A stretch of DNA of 40,000 nt from Blautia faecicola (GTDB taxonomy: Bacteria > Bacillota > Clostridia > Lachnospirales > Lachnospiraceae): assembly GCF_004123145.1 (NCBI RefSeq), contig NZ_SDKC01000001.1, forward strand, positions 335,001-375,000, written 5' to 3'. The notes below the pieces were generated by a model. The model saw nothing but the letters and a program-made list of their open reading frames with translations, was not told where the DNA came from and searched no databases. Positions within the stretch are counted from its first letter, which is position 1. Every line of letters begins with the position of its first letter. Made by a program: the position numbers and the translations under genes. Shown one piece after another: positions 27,075-37,071 of the stretch.

Positions 27075-28010
27075 ATGAATACATTTTGGATTTTAATGGA
27101 ACAGATCGAGCTGTTTATCGTCTATCTTGTCATCGGTATGATAATGGTGCGGACCGGTGTGCTGAGTGATAAGGGACTCGACTGGATCGCCCGAGTCGTG
27201 ATGAAACTTTCGCTGCCGACGATGATCTTTGTCAATGTAGTCAGCCAGGTAGACCGGGTGGCACTGGTAAAATCGCTGTCTATCATCGGACTGGCGGTGA
27301 CAGCCTCGATTCTCTTATTTGGACTGGGCGTTGCGTTGACAAAACTGTTTCATGTAGAAGGTGACCGGTCGCAGATCTACCGGGCGATGACGATGTTTGG
27401 CAATGTGGGATTTATGGGAATCCCGATCATTACCAGCATTTTCCCGGAACGGGGCATGCTGTATGTATCCGTATTTACCATCGTGGATCAGCTGGCGATG
27501 TGGACGGTAGGAGTGAAACTGACCTCCCCGAGTGGAAAAGGAAAGTTTGATCCGAAAAAGCTGATCAATCCGGCGACAGTTGCCATCGCGCTGGCAGTCC
27601 TTTTCGTACTGACCGGGCTGAAACTTCTGGGTGTCTTCCAGACGGGATTCCAGAATATCGGGGCGACGGCGACACCGCTTGCGATGATCTATCTTGGCGG
27701 AGTGTTTGCCTGTATGGATATCCGAAAATATGTAAAACAGATCGAATTATATGGAATTGTCATCTGTAAAATGCTGATTTTTCCGGTACTGTTTTACTTT
27801 GTCCTGGGCTTCATCCCGGTATCGGAAGAAATCCGTATGACCATGTCCCTGATCACCGCGATGCCGACCATGTCCTCCGTAGTCATGCTCGCTAATTCCT
27901 CCGGTTCTGACGGAGAATATTCACTGGGAGGGGTGATGCTGACCACCCTTTGCGGGATCGTGACACTGCCGGTTGTGTGCAGAGGGCTTTTGTGGATTGC
28001 AGGAAGCTGA
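27075..28010 (+). CDS. AEC-family (auxin efflux carrier-like) transporter
   Basis: A 311-residue membrane protein with about ten hydrophobic segments. Motifs typical of bacterial AEC transporters are seen: KLSLPTMIFVNVV near residue 46, MFGNVGFMGIPIITSIFP (111-128), ATPLAMIYLGGVFA near 209 and TAMPTMSSVVMLA near 265. Members move small carboxylates such as malate or malonate, or amino acids. Third in a unit with eda and kdgK, so a sugar acid or a related organic anion is a plausible cargo, but this is inference. The ribosome site is modest (AGGAAA). A strong hairpin follows. Confidence 0.88.
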   Translation: MNTFWILMEQIELFIVYLVIGMIMVRTGVLSDKGLDWIARVVMKLSLPTMIFVNVVSQVDRVALVKSLSIIGLAVTASILLFGLGVALTKLFHVEGDRSQIYRAMTMFGNVGFMGIPIITSIFPERGMLYVSVFTIVDQLAMWTVGVKLTSPSGKGKFDPKKLINPATVAIALAVLFVLTGLKLLGVFQTGFQNIGATATPLAMIYLGGVFACMDIRKYVKQIELYGIVICKMLIFPVLFYFVLGFIPVSEEIRMTMSLITAMPTMSSVVMLANSSGSDGEYSLGGVMLTTLCGIVTLPVVCRGLLWIAGS

Positions 28011-28013
28011 GAG

Positions 28014-28058
28014 ATGCACCACTGTCTGTCGGGAATATCCGGACAGGCAGTGGTGCAT
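28014..28058 (+). terminator. Hairpin after the AEC gene
   Basis: A 17-bp stem ATGCACCACTGTCTGTC/GACAGGCAGTGGTGCAT (one G-U) with an 11-nt loop directly after the stop. It lacks a T-run, so it may be a 3'-end protector rather than a strict terminator. Confidence 0.6.
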
Positions 28059-28103
28059 GCTATCTATAGGCAGAATCTATGGTAAGATATACGAAACAAG
28101 TAT

Positions 28104-28132
28104 TTGCCATATCTGACAAAATGGAATACAAT
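28104..28132 (+). promoter_or_regulatory. Promoter of the DUF3737 gene
   Basis: TTGCCA (28104-28109), 17 nt and TACAAT (28127-28132), about 55 nt before the start codon. Confidence 0.7.
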
Positions 28133-28193
28133 AATTCTATATAAGCCTGTCAGAATAACGAAATATATGGCAGCAGAATGGGAGAAGAGAATT

Positions 28194-29066
28194 ATGGGAG
28201 ATGGAAAAGAAATGAAAGAGATTCATCAGAAGTTCCTGACCGGCGAGCGTGCGCTGTTTCAGGGGAAGGATCTGAAAATTTATGATACTATTTTTGACGA
28301 CGGAGAGTCTCCGTTAAAAGAGAGCAGAAATATTGAATTATACGGAAGCATGTTCAAGTGGAAATATCCGCTGTGGTATGCGAAAGATATCAAGGCAGAG
28401 AACTGTACCTGGTTTGAGATGGCACGCGCGGGTGTGTGGTATACGGACCGGATCGAAGTGACCAACGCAGTGATCGAAGCACCGAAGAATTTCCGCCGGT
28501 GTAACGGACTGAAACTGACCAATGTAACTTTCCCGAATGCGGCAGAGACGCTGTGGAGCTGTCAGAATGTGGAACTGGATCATGTGGATGCAAAGGGCGA
28601 TTATTTCGGTATGAACTGCCAGGATCTGGTGCTGAAAAACTTCCGTCTGGTGGGAAATTATTCCTTTGACGGTGTAAAAAATATGGAAGTACACAACGCA
28701 ACGATGCTGTCCAAGGATGCATTCTGGAACAGTGAAAATGTAACGGTGTACGATTCCTTTATCTCCGGAGAATATCTGGGATGGAATGCGAAGAATCTGA
28801 CACTGGTAAACTGTACGATCGAGAGTCTGCAGGGCATGTGTTATATTGACAATCTGGTGATGAAAAACTGTAAGCTGATCAATACGACACTGGCATTTGA
28901 ATACTCTTCTGTAGATGCCAAGATCCACGGAACCATCGACAGCGTGCTGAATCCGTCGAGCGGTGTGATCCGTGCGGATGAGATCAAAGAACTGACGGTG
29001 GAAAAAGATAAGGTAGATCCGTCAAAGACGAAGATTTTTGTACAGGGAAAAGAAGTCGAGGCATAG
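28194..29066 (+). CDS. DUF3737 family protein, beta-helix-like
   Basis: A 290-residue soluble protein without signal or membrane segment. The chain is a run of short, loosely repeated strands of the form 'ENVxVxNSxI...' (for example KNMEVHNATM, SENVTVYDSFISGEY, KNLTLVNCTIES, DNLVMKNCKLIN), which is the look of a right-handed parallel beta-helix. The opening, FLTGERALFQGKDLKIYDTIFDDGESPLKES, is the family hallmark. The function is unknown. The ATG at 28194 is behind GGGAGAAGAG; an earlier in-frame ATG at 28170 has no site. A MalY-type gene follows 34 nt later, so they may form an operon. Confidence 0.88.
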   Translation: MGDGKEMKEIHQKFLTGERALFQGKDLKIYDTIFDDGESPLKESRNIELYGSMFKWKYPLWYAKDIKAENCTWFEMARAGVWYTDRIEVTNAVIEAPKNFRRCNGLKLTNVTFPNAAETLWSCQNVELDHVDAKGDYFGMNCQDLVLKNFRLVGNYSFDGVKNMEVHNATMLSKDAFWNSENVTVYDSFISGEYLGWNAKNLTLVNCTIESLQGMCYIDNLVMKNCKLINTTLAFEYSSVDAKIHGTIDSVLNPSSGVIRADEIKELTVEKDKVDPSKTKIFVQGKEVEA

Positions 29067-29100
29067 GACAGACTGCAAAAAACAGAGAGGAAGATACAGC

Positions 29101-30273
29101 ATGAGCAACTATGATTTTGATCAGATCACAGACCGGAGAAATACCGGATCTCTGAAATGGGATGTGGCAGAAGGTGAACTGCCGATGTGGGTGGCAGATA
29201 TGGATTTTCAGACGGCCCCGGCTGTACGGGAGGCAATTGAAAAGCGGGCCGCACACGGTGTGTTCGGCTACACGGATGTGGAAGAAGACTGGTATCAGGC
29301 CTACATGGACTGGTGGGAGAGACGCCATCAGTTTTCCATCAAAAAAGAATGGCTGACCTTCTGTACCGGTGTTGTACCGGCGATCTCAAGTACGGTCCGC
29401 AAGCTGACCACACCGGGAGAAAATGTGCTGATCCAAACACCGGTGTATAATATTTTCTTTAATTCCATCGTCAACAACGGAAGAAATGTTGTGGAATGCC
29501 CGCTGGCATATGACGGGGAACAGTATGAGATGGATTTTGAGGCGCTGGAGGAAAAATTATCGGATCCGCAGACTTCACTGATGATCCTGTGTAATCCGCA
29601 CAACCCGGTGGGAAGAATCTGGGAGCGGGAGACACTGGCACGGGTGGGAGAACTGTGTGAAAAATATCATGTAACCGTTCTGTCGGACGAGATCCACTGT
29701 GATATCACCCGACCTGGCACCGGATACCTTCCGTTTGCGGCGGCTTCCGAGACGTGTAAAAATATCAGTGTGACCTGTATCGCACCGACGAAGGCATTTA
29801 ACATTGCAGGCATCCAGACAGCAGCCGTGATGATCCCGAACGAGGCACTGCACCATAAAGTGTGGCGTGCACTGAATACGGATGAGGTGGCAGAACCGAA
29901 TGTATTTGCCATCGGTGCGGCGATCGCGGCATTTACCAAAGGGGAAGACTGGCTGGAAGAACTCCGTGCATATCTTTTCGAAAACCGTGCATACATGACC
30001 GACTATATCCGAAAAGAGATTCCGCAGTTGAAAGTGACAGAGGCAGATGCGACCTACCTTCTGTGGGTGGACTGCAGTGCGCTCGGATGCAGCGCGAAAG
30101 AACTTGCCGATGCGATCCGCAAAACGACAGGTCTTTATGTGTCGGAAGGCGCGCAGTACGGAAAAACCGGCGAACAGTTTTTACGCATCAACCTGGCATG
30201 CCAGAGAAGCCGGATCGCGGATGGCTGTGAACGGCTGAAACGGGGCGTGGAAGCGTATCGGAATCAGAAATAA
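29101..30273 (+). CDS. MalY/PatB-family PLP-dependent C-S lyase / aminotransferase
   Basis: A 390-residue fold-type I PLP enzyme. Seen: the N-terminal WVADMDF typical of the MalY/PatB group, CNPHNPVGRIW (164-174), SDEIHCDI (195-202), the PLP lysine Lys231 in APTKAFNIAG, and an arginine in FLRINLACQR for the substrate carboxylate. Relatives cleave cystathionine or cysteine to pyruvate, ammonia and a thiol; some also repress maltose genes. Beta-lyase activity is the best guess, from family alone. ATG 29101 has GAGGAAG upstream; a longer frame to 29038 overlaps DUF3737 and is rejected. Same strand and close to DUF3737 and DUF1284. Confidence 0.92.
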   Translation: MSNYDFDQITDRRNTGSLKWDVAEGELPMWVADMDFQTAPAVREAIEKRAAHGVFGYTDVEEDWYQAYMDWWERRHQFSIKKEWLTFCTGVVPAISSTVRKLTTPGENVLIQTPVYNIFFNSIVNNGRNVVECPLAYDGEQYEMDFEALEEKLSDPQTSLMILCNPHNPVGRIWERETLARVGELCEKYHVTVLSDEIHCDITRPGTGYLPFAAASETCKNISVTCIAPTKAFNIAGIQTAAVMIPNEALHHKVWRALNTDEVAEPNVFAIGAAIAAFTKGEDWLEELRAYLFENRAYMTDYIRKEIPQLKVTEADATYLLWVDCSALGCSAKELADAIRKTTGLYVSEGAQYGKTGEQFLRINLACQRSRIADGCERLKRGVEAYRNQK

Positions 30274-30284
30274 CAATACAGCAG

Positions 30285-30743
30285 ATGGCTGTGAGAAATG
30301 AGAAAACTATGGAGAAAAAACGAATACCGGTGCGTCCGCATCACGGGATGTGTCTGGCGTATTTTATAGGAAAAGGATACAGCGAAGGATTTTCCGCACA
30401 TATGGAGACAATGTTACACATTCTGGAACAGGATGTGTCGATCCGGCTGGTGGTTTCGCTGGACGAAATCTGCAGCGCGTGTCCGAATCGTCAGGTGACG
30501 GTGGAAGCGTCCGGAGCAGAAAAAGAAATCTGTGAGGCACAGGAGAAAGTGTACCGGTACGACCATGGCGTGCTGGATGCCTGCGGACTTGCAGAGGGAG
30601 AAGAACTGAATTTCCTGGAGTTTACACGGAAAGTCCAGGAAAAAGTGATCGATACAGGGCTGCGGGCGAAGATCTGCGGGGACTGTCAGTGGAACAGTAT
30701 CTGCAGTGAGAAAACGAGCAGATGGACAACAAATAAAGATTGA
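30285..30743 (+). CDS. DUF1284 family protein with cysteine clusters
   Basis: A 152-residue (or 144, if the ATG at 30309 is used) soluble protein. The hallmark RPHHGMCLAYFIGKGYSEGF is near the start. Cysteines are grouped as CSACPN near the middle and CGDCQWNSIC near the end, with one more in RPHHGMC, which suggests metal or iron-sulfur binding. The family is found in anaerobes and methanogens and has no established function. Neither start has a strong ribosome site, so translation may depend on the upstream gene, whose stop lies 11 nt before. A terminator follows at once. Confidence 0.82.
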   Translation: MAVRNEKTMEKKRIPVRPHHGMCLAYFIGKGYSEGFSAHMETMLHILEQDVSIRLVVSLDEICSACPNRQVTVEASGAEKEICEAQEKVYRYDHGVLDACGLAEGEELNFLEFTRKVQEKVIDTGLRAKICGDCQWNSICSEKTSRWTTNKD

Positions 30744-30782
30744 AAAATTCCCCGGGGAAAACATGACTTCCCGGGGATTTTT
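30743..30782 (+). terminator. Terminator after the DUF1284 gene
   Basis: A stem of AAAAATTCCCCGGG with CCCGGGGATTTTT around a 12-nt loop, ending in a T-run, right after the stop codon. Confidence 0.9.
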
Positions 30783-30806
30783 ATATACAATTTTCCCCCG
30801 GATAAA

Positions 30807-30835
30807 TTGACAAAAAGTTGTGGAAAATCTATACT
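30807..30835 (+). promoter_or_regulatory. Promoter of the amidase gene
   Basis: TTGACA (30807-30812), a 17-nt spacer and TATACT (30830-30835), about 46 nt before the start. Confidence 0.88.
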
Positions 30836-30881
30836 GAAGTCAGAGAATTACAAATATTTGTGACAGAAAGGGGGAGAAAAA

Positions 30882-31706
30882 ATGAAGGTGAAAATCGCCC
30901 AGATCCAGGCGCATGTTTATGAAGAAAAAGGCGAAAATCTGAAAGAACTGGAGCGGAACCTGGAACGCATAAAGGACGAGAAAATCGACCTGGTAACGCT
31001 TGGGGAGATGTTTAACTGTCCGTATCAGACGCCCTGTTTTCCGGTCTATGCAGAAGCGGAACGGGGAGAAACCTGGCAGAAGTTAAGTGCACTTGCAAAA
31101 AAATATCAGATCTATCTGTCTGCCGGAAGCGTACCGGAAAAGGACGAAGAAGGGCATGTATACAATACCGCCTATGTCTTTGACCGCCAGGGCAGACAGA
31201 TTGCCAAACACCGGAAAGTGCATCTGTTTGATATCGCCGTGAAGGGCGGACAGTGCTATCAGGAGTCTGCGACACTGACGGCAGGAGATCAGATCACCGT
31301 ATTTGATACCGAGTTTGGAAAAATGGGAATCTGTATCTGTTTTGACTGTCGTTTCCCGGAGATTGTACGGCTGATGACCTTACAGGGGGCAAAGGTGATC
31401 TTAGTGCCCGCGGCATTTAACATGACGACCGGACCGGCGCACTGGGAGCTGATGTTCCGGGGAAGAGCGGTGGATAACCAGTGTTATATGATCGGAACTT
31501 CCGATGCCAGAGACGAACAGGCAGGATATATTTCCTGGGGACATTCTCTGGTCGTGTCACCCTGGGGGGATGTGGTGGCACAGATGGATGAAAAACCGGG
31601 CATTCAGGTCACGGAACTTGATCTCGACCGCGTGGAAGCGATCCGGGAACAGTTACCGCTACTGTCCGCGCGAAGAACGGATCTGTATGAACTGAAAGAA
31701 AAATAA
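30882..31706 (+). CDS. Carbon-nitrogen hydrolase (nitrilase superfamily, omega-amidase-like)
   Basis: A 274-residue enzyme with the complete nitrilase triad: Glu42 in TLGEMFNCPY, Lys112 in AKHRKVHLFD and Cys153 in GICICFDCRFPE. The closest pattern is the Nit2 / omega-amidase branch (EMFNCPY, KVHLFDI, FRGRAVDNQCY), which hydrolyses alpha-ketoglutaramate and alpha-ketosuccinamate made by glutamine and asparagine transamination. That substrate is inferred from motifs. A strong AAGGGGGAG site precedes the ATG. It has its own promoter. Confidence 0.92.
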   Translation: MKVKIAQIQAHVYEEKGENLKELERNLERIKDEKIDLVTLGEMFNCPYQTPCFPVYAEAERGETWQKLSALAKKYQIYLSAGSVPEKDEEGHVYNTAYVFDRQGRQIAKHRKVHLFDIAVKGGQCYQESATLTAGDQITVFDTEFGKMGICICFDCRFPEIVRLMTLQGAKVILVPAAFNMTTGPAHWELMFRGRAVDNQCYMIGTSDARDEQAGYISWGHSLVVSPWGDVVAQMDEKPGIQVTELDLDRVEAIREQLPLLSARRTDLYELKEK

Positions 31707-31822
31707 AAGGTTTGTTAACATGAATTTTACGGGAAGATAATATAGAATTAAAGTAAATTTGATATTGTGTTCCTGTAAGTGTGACAATTGGACAAAGGTA
31801 AAAGAAAGTAAAGGGATAAGCA

Positions 31823-33871
31823 ATGAACGAGACCATCTATATGAACCGGGAACTGTCCTGGTTAAAGTTTAATGAACGTGTACTGGAAGAAGCGGAGAAC
31901 CCGAAGGTTCCGCTGTGTGAGCGACTGTCATTTGCATCGATCTACCAGAGTAATCTGGACGAATTTTTCATGGTGCGTGTGGGATCGCTGATCGATCAGA
32001 TGCTGGTGGCAAAAGATTCCAGAGAAAATAAGACGCACATGACACCGAAGGAGCAGATCCAGGCAATCCTGCCGCAGGTGGAGATCCTGAACAGACGAAA
32101 AGACGAAGTCTATGGAAAGATCATGAAAAAGATCGAGGATTATGGTGTAAAGCTGGTGGATTTCAGTAAGATTTCCGAAGAAGAGAGTAAATTTCTGGAA
32201 GCGTATTTTGATGTGGAAATCTCCGGTCTGATCTCTCCGACGATCGTGGGAAAACGACAGCCATTTCCATTTTTAAAGAATAAAGAAATCTATGCGGTTG
32301 TGATTCTGACAACAAAGAGCGGAAAAGAACGACTGGGAATCATCCCGTGCGGAAGCGGTGTTTTTGACCGGCTGATCCGCCTGCCGGGTGGCAATACCTA
32401 CATGCTGTCCGAAGAATTGATTCTTCACTATATCCCGAAAGTCTTCAAAGGATATCAGGTAAAAGAAAAATCCCTGCTTCGCGTGACCAGAAATGCAGAT
32501 ATCGATGCCGATGCATTGTATGACGAGGATCTGGACTACCGGGAATTTATGGCGGAACTGATCAAGAGAAGAAAGAAACTTTCCCCAGTGCGCATCGAAC
32601 TTTCCAGAAAACTCAGCGAAGAGAGTGTCAAGATGCTCTGTGGTTATCTGACAACGAAACCACAGTATGTGTTCCGCAGCCAGTCTCCGCTGGATCTGTC
32701 CTTTGTCTTCCAGATCGAGGATGCACTCCGCAAGATCCCGGAACTGTTCTATGCGAGAAGAACGCCGAGAAAATCCCCGGCATTTACCGGTGACCGGCCG
32801 ATCCTTGACCAGATCAAAGAAAAGGACAAACTGCTTTCCTATCCGTATGAGAGCATCAACCCGTTCTTAAATATGCTTCACCAGGCAGCCAACGATAAAG
32901 ATGTTGTTTCGATTAAGATGACACTGTACCGTGTGGCAAAACAGAGTAAAGTCGTGGAAGCCCTGATCGAAGCCGCAGAGAACGGAAAAGAAGTGCTGGT
33001 ACTGGTGGAACTGAAAGCCCGTTTTGACGAGGAAAATAATATCGGATGGTCCCGCCTTTTGGAGGATGCGGGCTGCCGCGTGATCTACGGTCTGGATGGT
33101 TACAAAGTACATTCCAAACTCTGCCTGATCACCAAGAAAACCGATGAACAGATCGAATATTATACCCAGATCGGTACCGGAAACTACAACGAGAAGACCT
33201 CCCGTCTGTACACCGACCTGTCTCTGATGACGTATAACGTGGATATCGGTCTGGAGGCAGCGAATGTCTTCCAGGCACTGGCGATGGGAGAGACGATCAA
33301 ACGGGTCGATCATCTGCTGGTGGCACCGAAGTGTCTGCAAAATAAAGTGCTGGATATGATCGATGAAGAGATCAGGCATGCCGAGGCAGGTGAACCGGCA
33401 TACATCGGACTGAAGATGAACTCTCTGACCGATAAGAAGATCATGGAAAAACTGGTGGAGGCATCCTGCGCCGGCGTGAAGATCGATATGGTAGTTCGTG
33501 GTATCTGCTGTCTGATTCCGCAGGTACCGGGAAAAACAGAAAATATCCGTGTGAGAAGTATCGTAGGCCGTTTCCTCGAACACTCCAGAATCTATATCTT
33601 CGGAAGTGAGGGAAGAGAAAAAATCTATATTGCCTCTGCCGACTTCATGACCAGAAATACTCTGCGTCGTGTGGAGGTGGCAGCACCGGTTTACGATGAA
33701 GAGATCAAAGCCCGCCTTCTGCGGATGTTCCATATCATGTTACAGGATAACCAGCAGGCGCGTCAGGAAGACGGAGAAGGGATCTACCGGATTCTGCCGA
33801 CCGATGAAGAACCGCTGGATTCTCAGGAGTATTTCTATGCCGAGGCATATGAGATTGCAGAAAATCTCTGA
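31823..33871 (+). CDS. ppk1: Polyphosphate kinase
   Basis: A 682-residue PPK1 that reversibly builds long-chain polyphosphate from ATP. All four domains are present. Seen: NRELSWLKFNERVLEEA at 8-24, IYQSNLDEFFMVRVG near 44-58, KMTLYRVAKQSKVVEALIEAAENGKEV, the autophosphorylated histidine His430 in YKVHSKLCLI, TGNYNEKTSRLYTDLSL, and the second histidine His587 in FLEHSRIYIF. Length is normal. The ribosome site is AAAGGGA. No exopolyphosphatase gene (ppx) is next to it in this window. It may follow the amidase in one transcript, since I see no terminator in the 116-nt gap. Confidence 0.97.
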   Translation: MNETIYMNRELSWLKFNERVLEEAENPKVPLCERLSFASIYQSNLDEFFMVRVGSLIDQMLVAKDSRENKTHMTPKEQIQAILPQVEILNRRKDEVYGKIMKKIEDYGVKLVDFSKISEEESKFLEAYFDVEISGLISPTIVGKRQPFPFLKNKEIYAVVILTTKSGKERLGIIPCGSGVFDRLIRLPGGNTYMLSEELILHYIPKVFKGYQVKEKSLLRVTRNADIDADALYDEDLDYREFMAELIKRRKKLSPVRIELSRKLSEESVKMLCGYLTTKPQYVFRSQSPLDLSFVFQIEDALRKIPELFYARRTPRKSPAFTGDRPILDQIKEKDKLLSYPYESINPFLNMLHQAANDKDVVSIKMTLYRVAKQSKVVEALIEAAENGKEVLVLVELKARFDEENNIGWSRLLEDAGCRVIYGLDGYKVHSKLCLITKKTDEQIEYYTQIGTGNYNEKTSRLYTDLSLMTYNVDIGLEAANVFQALAMGETIKRVDHLLVAPKCLQNKVLDMIDEEIRHAEAGEPAYIGLKMNSLTDKKIMEKLVEASCAGVKIDMVVRGICCLIPQVPGKTENIRVRSIVGRFLEHSRIYIFGSEGREKIYIASADFMTRNTLRRVEVAAPVYDEEIKARLLRMFHIMLQDNQQARQEDGEGIYRILPTDEEPLDSQEYFYAEAYEIAENL

Positions 33872-33996
33872 AGAGTGCCCCTTCAGTATGTCCCGTTTGT
33901 CAGAATCGGACACAGACATACCGTAAGGAAGCGGTACGGCTGGAAAAAACACAGAAAAAGAAAAAAGTAAATGAGAAAAAATCCCGTTTAAGCCTA

Positions 33997-35431
<1,435 letters not shown>

Positions 35432-35463
35432 AGGCAGAAAAATGCTGTCGGATCATTAGAGGT

Positions 35464-35503
35464 GGGTGCATCGATTTTTGTAAAAATCGATGCACCCTTT
35501 TCT
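35464..35503 (+). terminator. Terminator of eno
   Basis: A 15-16 bp perfect stem GGGTGCATCGATTTTT/AAAATCGATGCACCC with a tiny loop and a TTTTCT tail. Confidence 0.93.
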
Positions 35504-35591
35504 ACGTCAAAAAAGGCTTTTCTGTAAATGAAAAATGTTTCATGCGGATGTGTCAGAACACGTTCTTTGTTCTGTTGAACTACGGAAGTGA

Positions 35592-35620
35592 TTGTAAAGA
35601 AAAAAAGAAACTGATACAAT
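35592..35620 (+). promoter_or_regulatory. Promoter of the ChrA-like pair
   Basis: TTGTAA (35592-35597), 17 nt and TACAAT (35615-35620), about 52 nt before the GTG start. Confidence 0.7.
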
Positions 35621-35672
35621 AAAAGCGTATGTTGCTGAAAAGATAAAAAAGATGGAAATCAGGAGGAAGAAT

Positions 35673-36242
35673 GTGAAGAAAAAACAAAAGGTGCTTTGGA
35701 AATTGTTTTTGTCCACGTTATATCTGAGTGCCTTTACTTTTGGAGGCGGGTATGTGATCGTTACGCTGATGAAGGATAAGTTCGTGGATAAGTACCATTG
35801 GATCGAAGAAAATGAGATGTTGGATCTGATTGCTATTGCACAGTCGGCACCTGGGGCGATCGCGGTAAATGGAGCAATTGTGGTTGGCTATAAACTGGCC
35901 GGTCTTGCAGGGGTACTGACAGCAATTTTCGGAACAGTTCTGCCACCTTTTCTTATCATCTCTGCGATCTCTGTTTTTTATCAGATGTTTCGGGATAATT
36001 TCATCATCCGTGAGCTTCTGGACGGGATGCAGGCTGGCGTGGGAGCAGTGATCGCTTCCGTGGTATGGGATATGGCAGCGGGGATCACGAAGAAAAAAGA
36101 GTGGACATCGATTGTGATCATGGTAGCCGCTTTTATCGCTTCTTATGCGATGGAAGTTCCGGTGGTGTATATCGTGCTGATCTGTATTGCGATGGGAGTG
36201 AGCCGCACGGTACTGTCAGGAAGGGGGAAACGGAAGAAATGA
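35673..36242 (+). CDS. Chromate transporter family protein, first half-size subunit
   Basis: A 189-residue membrane protein of the CHR family, short-chain type. Seen: the FTFGGGYVIVTLM motif near residues 21-33 and IAQSAPGAIAVNGAIVVGYKLAG (54-76), then hydrophobic helices to the end. The family includes chromate exporters, but in gut anaerobes the real substrate is usually unknown. The start is taken as GTG 35673, because AGGAGG lies 6 nt upstream; the ATG at 35652 precedes that site. Its stop overlaps the start of the second subunit gene (ATGA), the standard arrangement of the two-gene CHR type that forms a heteromer. Confidence 0.9.
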   Translation: MKKKQKVLWKLFLSTLYLSAFTFGGGYVIVTLMKDKFVDKYHWIEENEMLDLIAIAQSAPGAIAVNGAIVVGYKLAGLAGVLTAIFGTVLPPFLIISAISVFYQMFRDNFIIRELLDGMQAGVGAVIASVVWDMAAGITKKKEWTSIVIMVAAFIASYAMEVPVVYIVLICIAMGVSRTVLSGRGKRKK

Positions 36243-36805
36243 TTTATCTTCAGTTATTTTTCAGTTTTCTTCAGATCGGCATGTTCAGCTTCGGAGGCGG
36301 TTATGCCGCGATGCCGTTAATTCAGGAACAGGTGGTGAGCCGTCACGGATGGCTGGACATGGGAGAATTCACCAATCTGATCACCATTTCCCAGATGACA
36401 CCGGGTCCCATCGCGATCAATTCCGCAACCTTTGTCGGAACCAAGATCGCCGGAATCCCGGGAGCAGTGGTTTCCACAGTGGGATGTATTCTGCCTTCAT
36501 GCATTTTGGTAACGTTACTTGCCTGGCTGTACCTGAAATATCAGAAAATGGATCTGTTGCAGAGCGTCTTACAGTCTCTGCGACCGGCTGTCGTGGCGAT
36601 GATCGCGTCTGCGGGCGTATCAATTCTGGTATCTGCCTTCTGGAACGGGGCGGATGTCATCGCACTGGCGGACACCCGCTGGACGATGGTGGGAATCTTT
36701 GTGATCTGCCTGATCCTTCTTCGGAAAACAAAATGGAACCCGGTACTTGTGATGGCACTGGCAGGAGTGCTGAAGCTGCTGACGGCGATTGCGGGGATCG
36801 GATAA
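36239..36805 (+). CDS. Chromate transporter family protein, second half-size subunit
   Basis: A 188-residue CHR-family partner. Seen: MFSFGGGYAAMPLIQEQVV (13-31), ISQMTPGPIAINSATFVGTKIAG (51-73) and about five further hydrophobic segments. It has the opposite-topology partner layout expected for short-chain pairs. ATG 36239 overlaps the previous stop by three bases, with GGAAGA just upstream; the longer frame to 36065 is inside the first gene and is rejected. With the first subunit it should make one transporter for an oxyanion; which one cannot be read from sequence. Confidence 0.9.
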   Translation: MIYLQLFFSFLQIGMFSFGGGYAAMPLIQEQVVSRHGWLDMGEFTNLITISQMTPGPIAINSATFVGTKIAGIPGAVVSTVGCILPSCILVTLLAWLYLKYQKMDLLQSVLQSLRPAVVAMIASAGVSILVSAFWNGADVIALADTRWTMVGIFVICLILLRKTKWNPVLVMALAGVLKLLTAIAGIG

Positions 36806-36869
36806 AAGGATTTTCTTTTCCTGAAAATTGCGGTATACTGGAACACAGAAAACATAAAGGAGAACATCT

Positions 36870-37067
36870 ATGGAATTTTGGATAGGTATTATTTTGGATA
36901 CGATCTGCCTTGCCATTGCCCTTTTCATGGCGATCAACCCAAAAGGATTTGCAAGAGGCATGAAGTATCAGTCGGTACGACAGACAAAAATCTTCCGGAT
37001 CGTGGGAATCATCGCAGTGATCATTCTGGTTATATCCCTGACGAGCCGGGTTCTGACACTGGTATAA
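36870..37067 (+). CDS. Small two-helix membrane protein
   Basis: A 65-residue protein with two hydrophobic segments (about 4-22 and 44-63) around a basic loop containing NPKGFARGMKYQSVRQTK. AAAGGAG lies 7 nt before the ATG, and a stop is followed within 4 nt by the start of the permease gene, so it is real and co-translated. I do not recognise the family. It could be a regulatory or assembly subunit of the adjacent permease, or an independent stress peptide. Confidence 0.7.
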   Translation: MEFWIGIILDTICLAIALFMAINPKGFARGMKYQSVRQTKIFRIVGIIAVIILVISLTSRVLTLV

Positions 37068-37071
37068 GAAG

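Noticed and set aside
36349-36885. A 178-residue plus-strand frame overlapping the second ChrA-like gene
   Set aside because: It is a shifted frame within a well-supported membrane protein gene and resembles no family.
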